Shown in pieces: positions 23,400 to 36,200 of a DNA stretch of 64,000 bases (the first letter of the stretch is position 1; every line of letters starts with the position of its first letter). The notes beneath the pieces were generated by a model. The model saw only the letters and a list, made by a program, of their open reading frames with translations. It made no database searches and was not told the DNA's origin. Both the position numbers and the translations under genes were made by a program. Source of the stretch: Utricularia gibba (Eukaryota > Streptophyta > Magnoliopsida > Lamiales > Lentibulariaceae); assembly GCA_002189035.1 (NCBI GenBank), contig NEEC01000004.1, positions 2,108,001 through 2,172,000 on the forward strand, written 5' to 3'.

Positions 23400-26168
23400 A
23401 TTTTTGAGTTATTTCAGGAGTTGTTCGGTAATCACTTTTAGCCCCTAAACCCGTGGGCCGTGAGCTACAGTATACGTACTGTAATATACATATTGAATAT
23501 GTAATAGTGTATTACCTAACCGAACTTGCAGCGTTAATCTCATCATTATAATCAAATTCGTAGCATTATTTTTTAAAAAATATTAATATTTTCAATTATT
23601 TATTCTGTTGTTTTTTGATTTTTTAATATTATTTTTTAAAAAATATAACTTAAAGCCAGGGAGGTCAAAATATAATATAGCCAACTAGACTAACAGATCA
23701 TCATGCTGTTATTATAATATATATCATATCATGTATTAGGGTATTATATGTTAAATATGTATTTTCGTACCAAGTGCAGTGCTCTAAAATTTGTGTCTGA
23801 CGTCATCCTGGGAGAAGAATCCTCATTGTATTGAGCCCATGAAATTGAAAAACTGGGCTTATTTTCGGGTACTCATTTCATCGGCCCGCTATACGTAGCC
23901 AGCGGACCGGCCGTGTTCGTGTATGTAATGCTCTATCACTCCCACAGTCCCTGGTAATGTTCTCAGTTGCTGAACCCTAGAACAGGCGATGCATTCCAAG
24001 TTTTTTTTTTTTTTTCGTTTTGCTGCAGATGTCTTTGATTATTTCCGAAAAAAAAAGTGCCCGATGATGGAAAAACTATAGTGTTGAAGCACTGCGATGG
24101 TTTCGGATTTATCATTGGTCTTCTGCTCCATCGGCTGGATAATCCGCCGCTTCCACCCACCACAGCCGCCACCTCCTAGTTTTTTTTTTTTTTTTTTTTT
24201 TCCATAAGCATAAAAAAAGCACACACTTTCACTGGAAGTGGCGGGTTTTTCACGGCCAGGTTCGGAAGGCCTTTGATAAACCAATCCATCAGATTTCTAT
24301 TATCCTTGCTGCTCGTGATTCTCAGAAGCTATGAGATCTGAGGGCTTCATTAACAGATCCCACGATATTGAATTTCTGAAATTTTGATGATTCAATTTCC
24401 GCAATTGGTTGTGTTTTTCATGTAATATAAGGCATTATGTTGCTGATTCTTGTTGAGTATTCACATGATAGTAGGTTCAGTGAGATGTTAAATGGAGGAA
24501 ATATGATCCTGGTGTTCCCTGAGATATTGCAGTGGCATTGAGTACTATTATTTCGGTTGACCTTGCGCTTCCTACATAATTTCCCATGTCTTAAGTATCT
24601 GTTGTTTTCTGCTGACTAATCTGGGCAACCATAGTTCATACGGTTTAGAGCTTGTTGATCAAATATGTGAGCATTGTGTAGCCGTTTCGTTTTTTGGTTA
24701 CTCCAATGATGCTTCCTAAAAACGGTAAAGCTTAGTATTGGACCCTGTGTTTCGTTTCCTTTTTGGTTGACCTTGCGCTACGTTTATTGTTAGGCCAGTG
24801 ATGCTTCCAACGATAGCCTCCTTCACCTTCTGTTGTGCCTCTTCTTCATCCGTCTCCTCCCCCATCATCATCTTTCGGTCATTCTCGTTGTGTGATCATT
24901 ATGGTCTTCATTGCCGGATTCAGGATGAATCATGCTGTTATCTTTAGTGTTGTTATTATTGAGTTACTAGTTAATGGTGATACACGGACTTTTGAATGTA
25001 CTGACGCTTGAAGAATCAGGCTTCTGGGGCAGTTTTGCTGATGCTGGTTTTTTCCCCCAGTGTGTATATATGTTCTCACCCTCTTGTAATAGGGTCTCTA
25101 CTATTATGTTCCTTTTATTCAATCCTATCCCCAAGATTATGAAGATAAGCACACTTCCAGCGTTGGTGAGGAAGCCCACATCGGTGGTTGATCATACTGT
25201 TTTGCTCAATGCAAGCTCGAATGCATTATGAGCATGTAATATTGGAAAATGTGCTGTTTTTCACTGTTTTTTGAATACTTATTTGTGTGTGTTTGGAAGA
25301 TGTTGTGTGTGATAACATTAACGAAATCGAGTTTTTGTTCGTTATGACCAGTAGCGAAAAAATAGAAAATTTGGAAGATGTGAGGATCAAGTGGTTCGTC
25401 TAGAGGGAAACGTTGCATAGCCACTAATGTGTTTTTCGGTTCAACCGGTGAAATCAAGATGACATAATGTGGGCCGTTCATTATCCTGTGTCTGGTCCAA
25501 GGCGTGTCCACCGACGCGTCTGGCGTGTGAGAAAAAGTCTTCGGACACTTGGGCCCTCGTTCCATTCCTGTTGTTTATCCTGACTCCCTTTCACTGTGTT
25601 CGGTTTCTTGTTTTACCTTTCTTTCACCCCTCTACAAACCAGTGATGGTTAATACTCAAATCATGCGACTTTCAGTTTGCAGATTAGGATGAAAACGAAC
25701 ATTCTGGGTAATTGAAGTCCGGTAAAATGTGTGGTTTGAATGGGTTTGAGGCTTTCGCTTTCTCATTATATGTGATCACGATTCATCTGCCCCTCCCAGC
25801 TATAAAAAGCCGTGCTGCTTCTGTTTTTTCCCACATCCTCAAAAAGCTATGGGATCTCAAGTGGGTGTGTTGCTTATTTCTTGTTCGCAGTCTATGTGGC
25901 TTCGTAAGTGAAGAAAGCTTGAATCTTGAGATGATTTCGTGCTTTTCATCTGGCTTTTATTGAAACCATCACCGGGACGTTCTGCATTCTGGATGCCTTT
26001 TTTTGCCTGTTGTTACCCTGTGGTTTATCATGAGATTCATTAGAGTTCAGGATGTTTGGTGTGCCGCCTTGCTCAATCGGAAGTCAAGATGAATTATAGT
26101 TTGTGATCTTGCTCTGTTGTTGAGTGCTTCTGATCATAGGCAAGGGAGGAGTGTGTTCAATCTGCAAG
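23400..26168 (+). other. Likely promoter, leader exons and intron of the ROH1-like gene
   Basis: From about 23800 composition becomes gene-like with long T-runs (24001-24015, 24180-24200). No coding similarity is found. An intron acceptor (GATCATAG/GC, AG at 26138-26139) lies 30 bases before the start codon, implying a spliced 5' UTR. Its upstream exon is probably within 24.0-26.0 kb, but I could not fix the donor. Confidence 0.35.
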
Positions 26169-27308
26169 ATGCCTGCAACCGATTTCTTTCATCAAGCATC
26201 CTCATCTGGATTATATAGAGGCCGCGATCAGCTTCAGTCCATGGATTCCCCGGCCCCTGAATTGGAACAGGAAGCCTTTCAGAAGCGCGTCTCCGAGCGT
26301 TTTCAGGATCTGGCGGCGGCGCAATCCGATGAGCTGCTGTCAGTGTCTTGGATTAGTAAGCTTCTTGACATATTCCTCTGTTGCTTGGAAGAGTTCAAGG
26401 TCATCCTGTTCAACAATAAAGGCAGTCTCAGCAGGCCTCCGATGGACAGGTACGTGTCCGATTTCTTAGAGAGAAGCATCAAGGCCTTGGATATTTGTAA
26501 CGCTATTCGTGAAGGGATTGAACAAATGAAGCAGTGGCAAAAGTTCTTGGAAATCATTCTATGCGCATTGGACAGCAATCAGAGGAACATTGGCGAAGGG
26601 CAGCTTCGCCGTGTAAAGAGAGCGTTGGTTGATTTAGCGATTTCAATGCTGGAAGAGAAGGACACGGGCTCCGCCGTGACCCAAAGAAACCGGTCCTTCG
26701 GCCGGCGAAAAGAGGCGCCCAAGTCGCTAAGCCAATTCAGGTCCCGCTCATGGAGCCTCTCAAGGTCTTGGTCCGCAGCCAAGCAGTTGCAGGCATTCAG
26801 CAGCAGCGTTGTAGCTCCCAAGGCCAACGAAATCACTGCCACCAATGGACTGAACGTGGCTGTCTTCACCATGAATTACATTCTCTTATTCGTGATGTGG
26901 TCACTGGTTGCTGCAATCCCCTGTCAGGACCGTGGCCTTGTTATTCACTTCTACGTGTCAAAGCAGTTCCAGTGGGCGGCTCCTGTTCTTTCTCTCCACG
27001 ATAAGATCATGGAGGAATCAAAGAAGCGGGGCAGGAGGAACACTTGCGGTTTGCTCAAGGAAATTCATGAAATCGAGATATGCTCAAGGAATATGAACGA
27101 AATCATAGAGTCGATGGAGTTTCCAATGAATGAAGATAAGGAAAAGGAGGTGAAGCAGAGGATGAGGGAATTGAAGGTAGTTTATGAAGAGGTGAAGCAT
27201 GGATTGGATAGCTTGGAACGCCATGTTCGGCAAGTGTTCCATAACATTGTTCGAGTCAGGGTCGAAGCTCTAGAGACGTTAGGCCAACGTGCAAATGGCC
27301 ACGATTGA
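26169..27308 (+). CDS. ROH1: ROH1/BYPASS1-related protein (DUF793)
   Basis: Single coding exon, 379 residues. It begins MPATDFFHQASSSGLYRGRD, and the family start MPATD argues for this Met over an in-frame Met 15 codons upstream, which would lie before the likely intron acceptor. Conserved blocks are FQKRVSERFQDLA near residue 38, ISKLLDIFLCCLEEFKVILF near 62-81, a basic Ser/Arg stretch (SFGRRKEAPKSLSQFRSRSW), a hydrophobic segment at about 228-251 (AVFTMNYILLFVMWSLVAAI), and FQWAAPVLSLHDKIMEESKK after it. The C-terminus has coiled-coil heptads. In Arabidopsis, ROH1 binds EXO70 exocyst subunits and affects seed-coat mucilage; the related BPS1 limits a root-derived signal. The role here is inferred from the family. 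The protein is full length with no frame damage. Confidence 0.92.
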   Translation: MPATDFFHQASSSGLYRGRDQLQSMDSPAPELEQEAFQKRVSERFQDLAAAQSDELLSVSWISKLLDIFLCCLEEFKVILFNNKGSLSRPPMDRYVSDFLERSIKALDICNAIREGIEQMKQWQKFLEIILCALDSNQRNIGEGQLRRVKRALVDLAISMLEEKDTGSAVTQRNRSFGRRKEAPKSLSQFRSRSWSLSRSWSAAKQLQAFSSSVVAPKANEITATNGLNVAVFTMNYILLFVMWSLVAAIPCQDRGLVIHFYVSKQFQWAAPVLSLHDKIMEESKKRGRRNTCGLLKEIHEIEICSRNMNEIIESMEFPMNEDKEKEVKQRMRELKVVYEEVKHGLDSLERHVRQVFHNIVRVRVEALETLGQRANGHD

Positions 27309-27494
27309 TTGATTCTATAGCGTTCTGGGCTGTGTTTCCATGGTGTGCTTTCAACATTCTCTTGTTCCTCATGCTGATTGCTTTTTCTTTCAGAAAGGAA
27401 AAGAGAGACTGCTGTGGGAACAGTGTGATGCTTAGCTTTACCAAACAGTAAAAAGGAGTTAGCAGACATAGTAGGTCCATGATCCAGTTGAAAG

Positions 27495-28414
27495 CTAGTA
27501 CATAAAAACGAGAATCCAAATTGCAGAAATGAAAACAATTTGAAGATGAGAAGCTCCGGCCACCTGAAAATAAGAACCCTCATAAAAACTTCACCATGCA
27601 AAGCAATTCATTCAGTCAAAATCATCATACCAGTTGCAGGGGAGGAGGATGCTGGGATCCAGATGTAGTTAAAGGGCTTATTATGTTGGTGGAATCAACT
27701 TCTCCTGTAGGGAGAGGCACTGCAGGATTGCTGGTGATGACGGGACCGCCACCTTCCCTGTCCCCTGCTGCAGCGGACGCCATGGAATTGTTTTCCTTGG
27801 GCTGAAATGGCCATTGAAATCCAGGAGGGTAGCCGTCGGGGACGGCAGGAGTCCGGGATGATAACGGTGGGTGTGGAGGCGAGGTGGAGGACCCCTTGAG
27901 GACTTCCACGGCGAGCTTATGCCCATGTAAGCAGCAACTGTCGGAGCCGTTGCTCATGGAGAAGTAGAAGAAACCAGGGCGAGAGACATGCCACTTTTTT
28001 TTTTGAAGAATCATCAGATGAAAAAGCAGAGGGACGACAAATGAGTACTCAGAACAATGAGTTTGTTCGTTTACCGTGTAGGAGCTGGAGCCAGGCTTAG
28101 TCAATGAAGTTGCTTGACTGAAGTTGCAGACGGTGAAAGCTCTGAGGTTCTTGAAAATGTAGAGGCTGTAGGGAGGCTTGTCCTGAAAAACTGAACGACA
28201 CAAAAATTGGGGTTCTTCCATTCACTTCAAAAACACCACATTGCAGCTGCAGCAATGCGTTCTTACCCACAGAGTCTCCAATCTGAACACGCGGCTTCTT
28301 CCACTGCCAAACCCCATCCAGCACAAGAGTAGCAGCAGGATTACAGAATTCACACAAGAGAAGGGTGACAAGAGAGAAGAAGCACATTCCTGCACTCCCT
28401 GAAGAAAATCCCAT
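27495..28414 (-). CDS. Phytocyanin / early nodulin-like protein, probably GPI-anchored
   Basis: Four exons: 28414-28267, 28190-28075, 27993-27631 and 27563-27495. Phases close, giving 231 residues. Residues 1-29 form a signal peptide (MGFSSGSAGMCFFSLVTLLL). The cupredoxin core includes WQWKKPRVQIGDSVVF, SLYIFKNLRAFTVCNFSQA, SRPGFFYFSMSNGSDSCCLH and GHKLAVEV. The usual copper ligands are not preserved: the Cys of 'YFxC' is Met and the His of 'HC' is Ser. This fits an early-nodulin-like protein that does not bind type 1 copper. A Pro/Ser-rich linker ends NPAVPLPTGEVDSTN. Exon 4 adds a hydrophobic tail (QIVFISAIWILVFMY), expected for GPI anchoring at the plasma membrane. Without exon 4 the frame would stop right after the exon 3 donor. 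Intron 2 is 81 bp with no in-frame stop. The ligand role is unknown. Confidence 0.85.
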
Positions 28415-28449
28415 CTCGTGGTTCTCCTCACTTAGAGCTACTCAATACA

Positions 28450-31400
28450 GATCAATTTGGCTACAAGCGCAATGCAGCTGCATCAAGTCTTCAAATCTGT
28501 TGGGTGTTGCGAGGAAAAGCGCGCTTATGGATGGATGTCAGAATCATTTTTGTCTTTTCTCGTAGACCCGCCCCTTGGATAGTGTGTGCTGTAGGACCAG
28601 GAGGCGGTACTGAGGCATCCTCAACTCAGAAAATGAAAACAAACAAATCTTACATGTAATACACACAACTTAAAAATGAACAATAGCAAGATAAAAATCA
28701 ATTCTGCACCCGCAAAACACTACCCACTAATTTCATACTGCTACAACATGCATTAAAAACCATTCTTTTAAAACTTATTCAATCGTGGAGATAACAAAGA
28801 GAATGAAAACGTCGTGGTTTCAAGTTTTTGTCGGTTAAGGGACAAGAACTTGGGAGGATATGTTTGAATGGATCGCCCTAAACAACTAGAGGAAGATGCA
28901 TGACTCTGGTCCGTGAATGCAATCTGCTGCGAGCTGATGATTGATTGATAACATAAACAAATACATATAGTGGTGGTGATTGGAGGAGGTTCCCTCCCCA
29001 GCAGCAGCCGGGGCTGAGGCCTTACCGCTGGACCAGTTCCTTTCATGCCCAAATCTCTCTCTTCTTTTGCCGTAATCTCTTATGACAAAAAGCAAAGGTC
29101 GTCAGCCTCTGTGAATACATACATACCCGTTACAGGCTTATTTTAATATTTTCTTCCCAATTTTGTCTATCCAAAAACACTGAAATCTGCTTTATTTTAT
29201 ATGTAAAAAAAAACACAGACGCGTTTAAAAGATATTAAAAGGTTTCAAACGTCACCCAGTATTTTTTTATTGTGCACACAGTATTTACCCCAGGTAAAAA
29301 AACATGTGGTTGGATGTGGGATCTGCTGCGCTGCAGTTCACAGTTGGGAAGCCAGCCATTTTGCTTAGCTATCCTAAACACAATGATGACTTGACTGGCT
29401 GGCAGCTCGGCCCGGTTTAAGCAACCAAAAGATTCCAATTATTACAATATGATTTGATATGAGGAGTGTACGAACAAGCCGCCGGTTCATAGTATTACGA
29501 GTACCCCCAACCCTATGTTTGAAATAATTGGCGATTACACAGTGGAATGCCAATCATACATGTCTGTAAGTTGGGTGGGGGATTCGTAATTACATTATGT
29601 GGGCCTCTATGGACATTCTGCTTGGGCCTAAGGAAATAAGGAGTTAGTCCAAATTGTTTTGTCAATGATAACAAAAGTAATTACATATTACAAAAGTGAG
29701 GTTGTGAAGATGTTTAATTATGAGATGTCATTCAAATTGCGAAAATGTTTCAGGAAATCTTTCATTTAGATATGCATTCATTTTCTTTCAATTATTTTAT
29801 ACCCGATGAAATAATTGCACTCGAATTCTTTCATAGAATCTCTAAGAGAATATTCCCTTCCAATTTTTTTTTTTTTTTTTTGACGTCCCAAAGATACTAG
29901 TACAACATTAAGGGTGTAGGTCTCTAGTTTCCTGTTCCTCATTTTCTATCTTTTAATTGATTGTTGGAAGCATGGTATCATATGTGTCTGACCGTACCTG
30001 AGTGTCTAAAATTGCGTTAATATGATCGAGTGTGACCAAGTGTTACTGAGTGTGGCTAAGCATTACTATTTTTCAATATGAGATCGAGTATGGTTGGGTA
30101 TTACCAAGTGCAGCTCTGGTATTATTGTGTATTAATATGATTGAGTATGATTGGATATTATTAAAAGTGGTCGAATGTTATTGTGTTTGTATGACCTACT
30201 GTGGCTACATTAGATCCATTAAAAGTTAGGGCGAGCAGTCTGAATGAAAAATAATGTGGCTCTGGATAGAGTCTCATTAATGAAAACATATTCTATTGGA
30301 AAGATTAGAAGAGTTGAACATAGCAATAATAAATTATATTATTTTCAAAATCCATAAAAAAAATTTGATCTATTTCAAAATCATCTTTAGAGATTATTTC
30401 CATTTATCTTATCTCATTTTTTGGATGCAGAATTCAGAAAAACATCACATCCAAACTGTGTGTGTGTGTGTGTTTTTTTTTTCAATTTATAAGGAGTACA
30501 TGCTCATTCTTCAGAATCTAATTGGTTTCTTCTTGTGTGCATCAACAGATCAGAATGAAAAAGCATTTTTCATTGAACAAACTACAAAACCTAATTTGAA
30601 GGCTAATTTTGCAAATCAACCATTTCTAATCTTGCCAACCAAGTGCACTGTCATGACCTCTTCTAAAATTCTTGCAAGTGCGTTTGTTAATTTGTTTAAA
30701 GTTTTAGTTATTATGATTTAATATTAAGTATAGCTTATAGATTTAAACTTGAAACATGTTTGATAAATGAATTTAGATAAACGTAGTAAATTTAAATGAA
30801 ATATGCATTTTCCCTTTGTTTTAAAGAAATACGTATAGAAAATTTCAACTCGAAATATGTTTGATAAATGAATTTCGATATGCCTAGTAAATTTAACATG
30901 AAATACGAATTTTGCTATTGTTTCTAGGAAATACATATAGAAAGTTTAAATAACTCTAAAACTGATTTTAAATTAAATCATTAATTTAATTTAAATTTTA
31001 TATAAAATACGCCTCCGAAATAAAATACTATACAAAGTCAAACTAAGACTATATACCCAATATCCCCTACACATTTAATCCCAGAAGATGTTCTTTGAAA
31101 AATATTTAAAAAAAAATTATTTATGTTTTCTCTTGATTTAGTTTATTTGTGATATGCATAATTATGCGGAAAATAGTAATAAGTTGGTAGATAAAAGAAG
31201 ACACACGTGAGAAATAGTAATGGACCCCAGACGGCGTGGACACCTCCAAATCGCAGAATGCCGCTCCCCATTTCTTTCACGTGTTTTTATTTTTCAAACA
31301 CCAACATGAATTGTCTTGGTCTCGTTGGAGAATGAAAAATTTCCAACATCAAGTATAAGTGCAATGATTGGAGGATGATTCATAAGGTAGATATACACCT

Positions 31401-31650
31401 ACACTGTGTTTTGATTTAAATTTGGGGAAATCTAAATAATTTATGATCTTTGTCTTTATACACACCTACACTGCGTTTTGTGCAAGTTTTTTCTTGGTAT
31501 ACTTTTTGACATGAAGCATGTGAAAATAAGATGAGGAGTTTTCCGAGGTAAAGGAAAGATTTGGACGAAGGAGATCTGGTAAGCGGAGGAGGATTTGAAA
31601 AGTTTCAGGTTTCTTGTACAACGTTCTAGCGACGCGGTTTTGAATATAAG
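28450..31650. other. Intergenic between phytocyanin and ERF genes
   Basis: The first few hundred bases would be the phytocyanin promoter. 29863-29880 is a T-run. 29950-30215 is a degenerate repeat of GAGTGTGAC/AAGTGTTACT-like words. A short (TG)n lies at about 30457-30471. The 101 bp tandem repeat is listed separately. No genes recognised. Confidence 0.35.
30739..30940. repeat. Two-copy tandem repeat, period about 101 bp
   Basis: ATGTTTGATAAATGAATTT recurs at about 30756 and 30857. Copies also share TAGTAAATTTAA and AAATAC.TATAGAAA. A truncated third copy may start at about 30940. Moderately diverged and non-coding. Confidence 0.75.
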
Positions 31651-31669
31651 TTGAGAATCCAATTCAAAC

Positions 31670-33085
31670 ATGTTTTCTTCTTCTTCTTTCTTATCGTCTT
31701 CCCTAAACCGACATACAATGAGGTCGGCGGGTTCGCGAATGGCTTTTGTGGTAAGTTATTCCATCTTGTCTCTTCAGTCGGTTGGCTCTTTCAGGGGCTG
31801 TTATAATGTCGACACACGGCCGATGCTCGAACAATGGCTCGCCTCCTCTGCTGATGACAACTGTTTGCTTCGCGTCTCACGGATATCGAGGCAGCCGCGG
31901 GGGTGCAGGGGCCTGACCTGACTTTGGGGGGTGTTCACTAGTGATTTGTATGTGTGTTTCACGTGTTTGTTGAAGGTGGCGCACAGACGGGATAGCAGGG
32001 ATTACAGTGGGAGGGTTCAGGGGAAGATGCCAGGGGAAGGGAAGGAGCGGCTTCTGCCGCCGTGCTCCAGGAGGAGGAGGCCGGTAGCAGGGGAACTGAG
32101 ATAGTGACAGGAGGTAATTTTGGGGAGTTGCTCATGGGCATGCAAGGGATGCGGGGGGAGGAAGACAAACAGGAGGACTATCTTCTTTCGGCGGTCGTGG
32201 CGCCGATGATGGTGCTGTCCGGTCCTGGGCACCAGCGCGAGACGTCGGAGATGGTATCGGCGCTGACGCGTGTGGTGTCCAGTACAGCCGCTACGAGTAC
32301 AGCAGCACCCCTTGATTCTCCTTTTGCCTATTCTTCTTCTGGTCGGAATCAAAAGCGCCACCGTGATACCCAACAACTTACCGGTTTGTCAGTGATTGAT
32401 TGATATTTTCCTGTTCTGTTATTGAACCATAAGCTGTATCTGAATTTTATTTTTCAATGCTTACGTAGAGGATGATGTGGGTATCAGCGACGACCGCCCC
32501 ACAACCAGCACTCCGACGGCACCACAGACACGGAGGAAATACAGGGGAGTCCGCCAGAGGCCATGGGGGAAATGGGCAGCAGAAATTAGGGATCCCCAGA
32601 GAGCCGCCAGAGTGTGGCTGGGGACGTACGACACGGCTGAGGAAGCGGCCAGGGCATACGATGCAGCGGCCTTCCGGTTTAGAGGAAATCGCGCGAAACT
32701 CAATTTTCCAGAGGTGGCCAGACTCCCACATCCTCCAGCTCCTCCTGTTGTCATAAACCCATCGCCACCGCCTCCCGTCGACGTCCCGGCTTCGCTACTC
32801 CACACCACTGTTAGCGATTACTTGCAGTACTCGCGGATTCTCCAAAGCAGCGGCGGCGATTTTCAATCCTTGCAGCCTCCGAATATATATCAGCAGTCAT
32901 CATACTCTTACGGTGGACTCTATCCACAGCAAGCATTCAACACGCCCTCTCCGACTGCGCCTTCGGCAGCTCCTCAGTTTGGGATGCTGTACTCAGCTGC
33001 TGGGACGAGTAATCATCAGCTACATGAACCGGGAAGCCGCACAGGAAACTCTCCGGCGGATCCAGAGACCCCTCCTCCTCCGTAG
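31670..33085 (+). CDS. AP2/ERF transcription factor, ABR1-type (ERF group X)
   Basis: Model of three exons: 31670-31750, 31999-32383 and 32469-33085 (360 residues). The exon 1 donor is GTG/GTAAGT. The exon 2 acceptor TAGCAG/G keeps the frame open; an alternative acceptor at 31975/31976 gives [12 protein letters not shown], which resembles the group's N-terminus but runs into a stop. The exon 2-3 junction gives QQLT-E-DDVG. Upstream of the domain is MVSALTRVV, a motif shared by ABR1-like ERFs. The AP2 domain (about residues 178-236) contains [18 protein letters not shown] and [19 protein letters not shown], with the Ala and Asp typical of ERF rather than DREB. The tail has [17 protein letters not shown], also group-like. 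It should bind GCC-box promoters in the nucleus during hormone, wound or stress responses. The N-terminal exon is the least certain part. Confidence 0.85.
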
Positions 33086-33249
33086 TCCGGATCCTGACGT
33101 CTCTGGATCTCATTTTCCCTTCCCATTTGTACTTGTGCAAATCACGCAGATACATGAACGGCATTTGAATGATTCCCGCGTTTGCTGAGGTAGAAAGAAG
33201 GTTATATAAAGGTAGGTTTTTTATGCTACTCATGTGTTGGTTTCCATAG

Positions 33250-36200
33250 CGTATTGCACTAAATTGAAAACCTCATTTTGGAATTCTGAAAATCCAGATC
33301 TTGTTTTAGGGCCAAACTTACTAAAAACTTGAGAAATTTTGTAAATAGTTTTTGTGCCTTTTTGAATTGCATATCTTTCTTATTATTTGATTGTTTAATA
33401 AATTTGAGATTGGATATGTTTTGTGTTGTTTATTTTGACTACATTTATTTTCAAATAGTTGTTTGTTTGTTAATAAATAATCTTACATTCAAGATATGAA
33501 TGCTTCTAATGAAAAAAGGAAGAAGATATTTGCTACTTATCTAACAAAATAAAACTCATATATGTCATTAAAAAAAAATTCTAATGAGATTTTATTGCAA
33601 CTTGACATGCAAGAGATAGATAAGAAAAATTTTCTGAACATATACCCAAATAATTGAAACCTAGGTAAAACTCAAATCCGCAAAGCAAACATGCCCTTAG
33701 ATATGCACTAGAAATTTGTGTACCAAATACTTGAATACATAGGAATAATTTGCCCAGAAATGAAGATCAATGAGATGAAGGAGCAATTACAAATGCTAGG
33801 TTTGGTAATATAATTGAAAGAGCAAAAATTACTCAAAAGAAATCTCAAGAGCATCACAAGAGTAGTGATCGAGTAACCACTTTTTCAGAAAGATGTGCGA
33901 TCGCTTCAAAGGTAATTTCTGAAGTTATTGCAATGAATGATAAGTTCTGAACTAAAATTGCATAAAAGTATTGAAAGACACTTTTGTAATATGTGAAGGT
34001 AATAATTTGTGGCTCAAAACTTTTGATTTGATTAAGAATAGTTTCAATTCGGAAATCTTGATGATGATTGAGAGATTATAAAGCTCGATTATGGTAAATC
34101 ATGTACAACACTTCATTATTTGATGCATATTAGAGGAGTTTAACATTTACATAAGTATGTTATATCGAACGAACGAACACGAATATCTATGTTTGTGTTT
34201 GTTTACTTAATTTTATCGAACAAAAAATTTAATCATGTTCGTTTATTTAAGTTAATCGAACAAAAATTTTGTTCATGTTCATTTATTTAAAGTTCACGAT
34301 TATTTACGAATGTTCATGAACAAACAGAATATATTTATATTTTAATATAAAAATAAATAAATTATTATTTTAACATAAATATAAACATAATATTTTTAAT
34401 ATAAATTAATATTTTATATATTTTATAAAAAAAATAATCGAAAATCATCAATAATCTAACTACTAACATAAAAATAGTGTCTAATATTATTGTAGAATAA
34501 TTATATTATGTTTATATATTGATTAATATAATACATTTTATATCAAAATACATAATTTTAATAAGATATTATAGATTATAATTGAATATTAGTCTTGTTT
34601 GTGTTCGTTCAATAAAGTAATCGAACATGAATTTTGTTTGTGTTCGTTTATTTACACTATTCAAATGAATATAAACAATCTTAATCGAGTTGAAGACAAT
34701 TTGAATACGAATATGAACAATTTTTTACGTCATATGTTTAGTAAGTATGAACACTCATAATAACAACTCATACCATAATCGAGTGTATTTGTTATTTTGT
34801 GCAAATTTTTATGTCATATGAACACGAAATAGACAATATCGTGAAAGACTGATAACATCCCTACATTTACAGATCTAATTTGAGTATGTTTGTGGAAATA
34901 TGTCATATCCTTATTTCATCATTGAGTGGCATCATGTTTGCATGTGTCATATCTTTTTTTATTATATTTTGTATGATATTGTTATAATTATCTTATTGTA
35001 TTTTTTTTGGATGAAAATAAATACCTTATCTCAAATTTTAGATTCTCTAAATGTTTACCACTAGTTATATCAATCTGTTGTATTTTCTTGTTGTCAATTT
35101 GAATCATAAATTACTATCTTTTCTAAAATGATGCAATGATCCATCACAAAAAGCTACATAATTATTTATAAATTTTTTTGATGACATCCTTATGAAAATC
35201 CATTATTCATGTCAATACTAACATCTTCAATGGAATAAATAAACTCATCATGATCGCTAGCTAGTTCAATTAGATGAACAATAACTTAATCTCATCAAAT
35301 TTAGATATAATGCTGAGAATTTTTATATTGTGTATCATCCTTCTTTAACAATTTGTAAATTTTTCGAGTCTTGCTTAAAAATCAATATCATCAATTACTA
35401 GTCTAGAAGACCGACTTCAAAACATAAATCATGTATCTGTAGTAAAAAGAGACAAGGCTATGATAGTAAAAAAAAAATTAATGAGTATCATGAGTGTCTT
35501 ATTATGGATTTGGAATTTTTAAACCCCACCCTCTCCAAACTCACAAAAAATTTGATCCTTACATATTTCATAAGATAGGATGTCTATCATTTTGGATTTT
35601 TTTGCCATCTAAATATTGGAAGTATGCTCAAAAGCCATGTAATCTAACATTTCATAACTATTGTTCTCACTTTTATGGCAATATCCAGAATTATATGTTT
35701 GGAAAATGTATTTTTAAGTTGTTAAAAGTATTCGATTGATTCTCCTGTAACATGTATATTTGAATAGTTCACAATATGTATACTTTGACTGGGCATCATT
35801 ATTGGTTTGACTATCACCTCTGTTTATTTTACTGTGTTGATAAAGTGTTTATCAAGATACAGTAAACAATGAGTCAAATGCTGCTTGACATGAAATATCA
35901 GAATAAACATGTGGGGGCTCATGAGATGAGCTGACCGAACATGTGACGCTGAATAACATATGCATGGTATTTTTCGTATGTCAACATATTGTTATTCAGA
36001 TTGCTTTATGAAAATCCTTCAACTTGAGGTTTCATTGTGTCTTATATAGTATTGCGTTAGATTTGTTGCTATTTAGGCTTGTTGAAATATACAAGTCAGC
36101 GATAGTGATGGTCTAAGTTGATAGTGTATGAAGATCTCTGAATATCCAAGATATGATTCATTACTCCGGGTAAACAGAGATGAGACTTCAGATTTCCTAA

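Noticed and set aside
24001-24201. T-runs as possible SINE or processed-gene tails
   Set aside because: No target duplication or retroposed body beside them; they fit intron or UTR pyrimidine tracts.
30296-30721. Plus-strand frame of 141 codons with hydrophobic runs
   Set aside because: AT-rich, contains a TG microsatellite, no signal or domain; probably chance.
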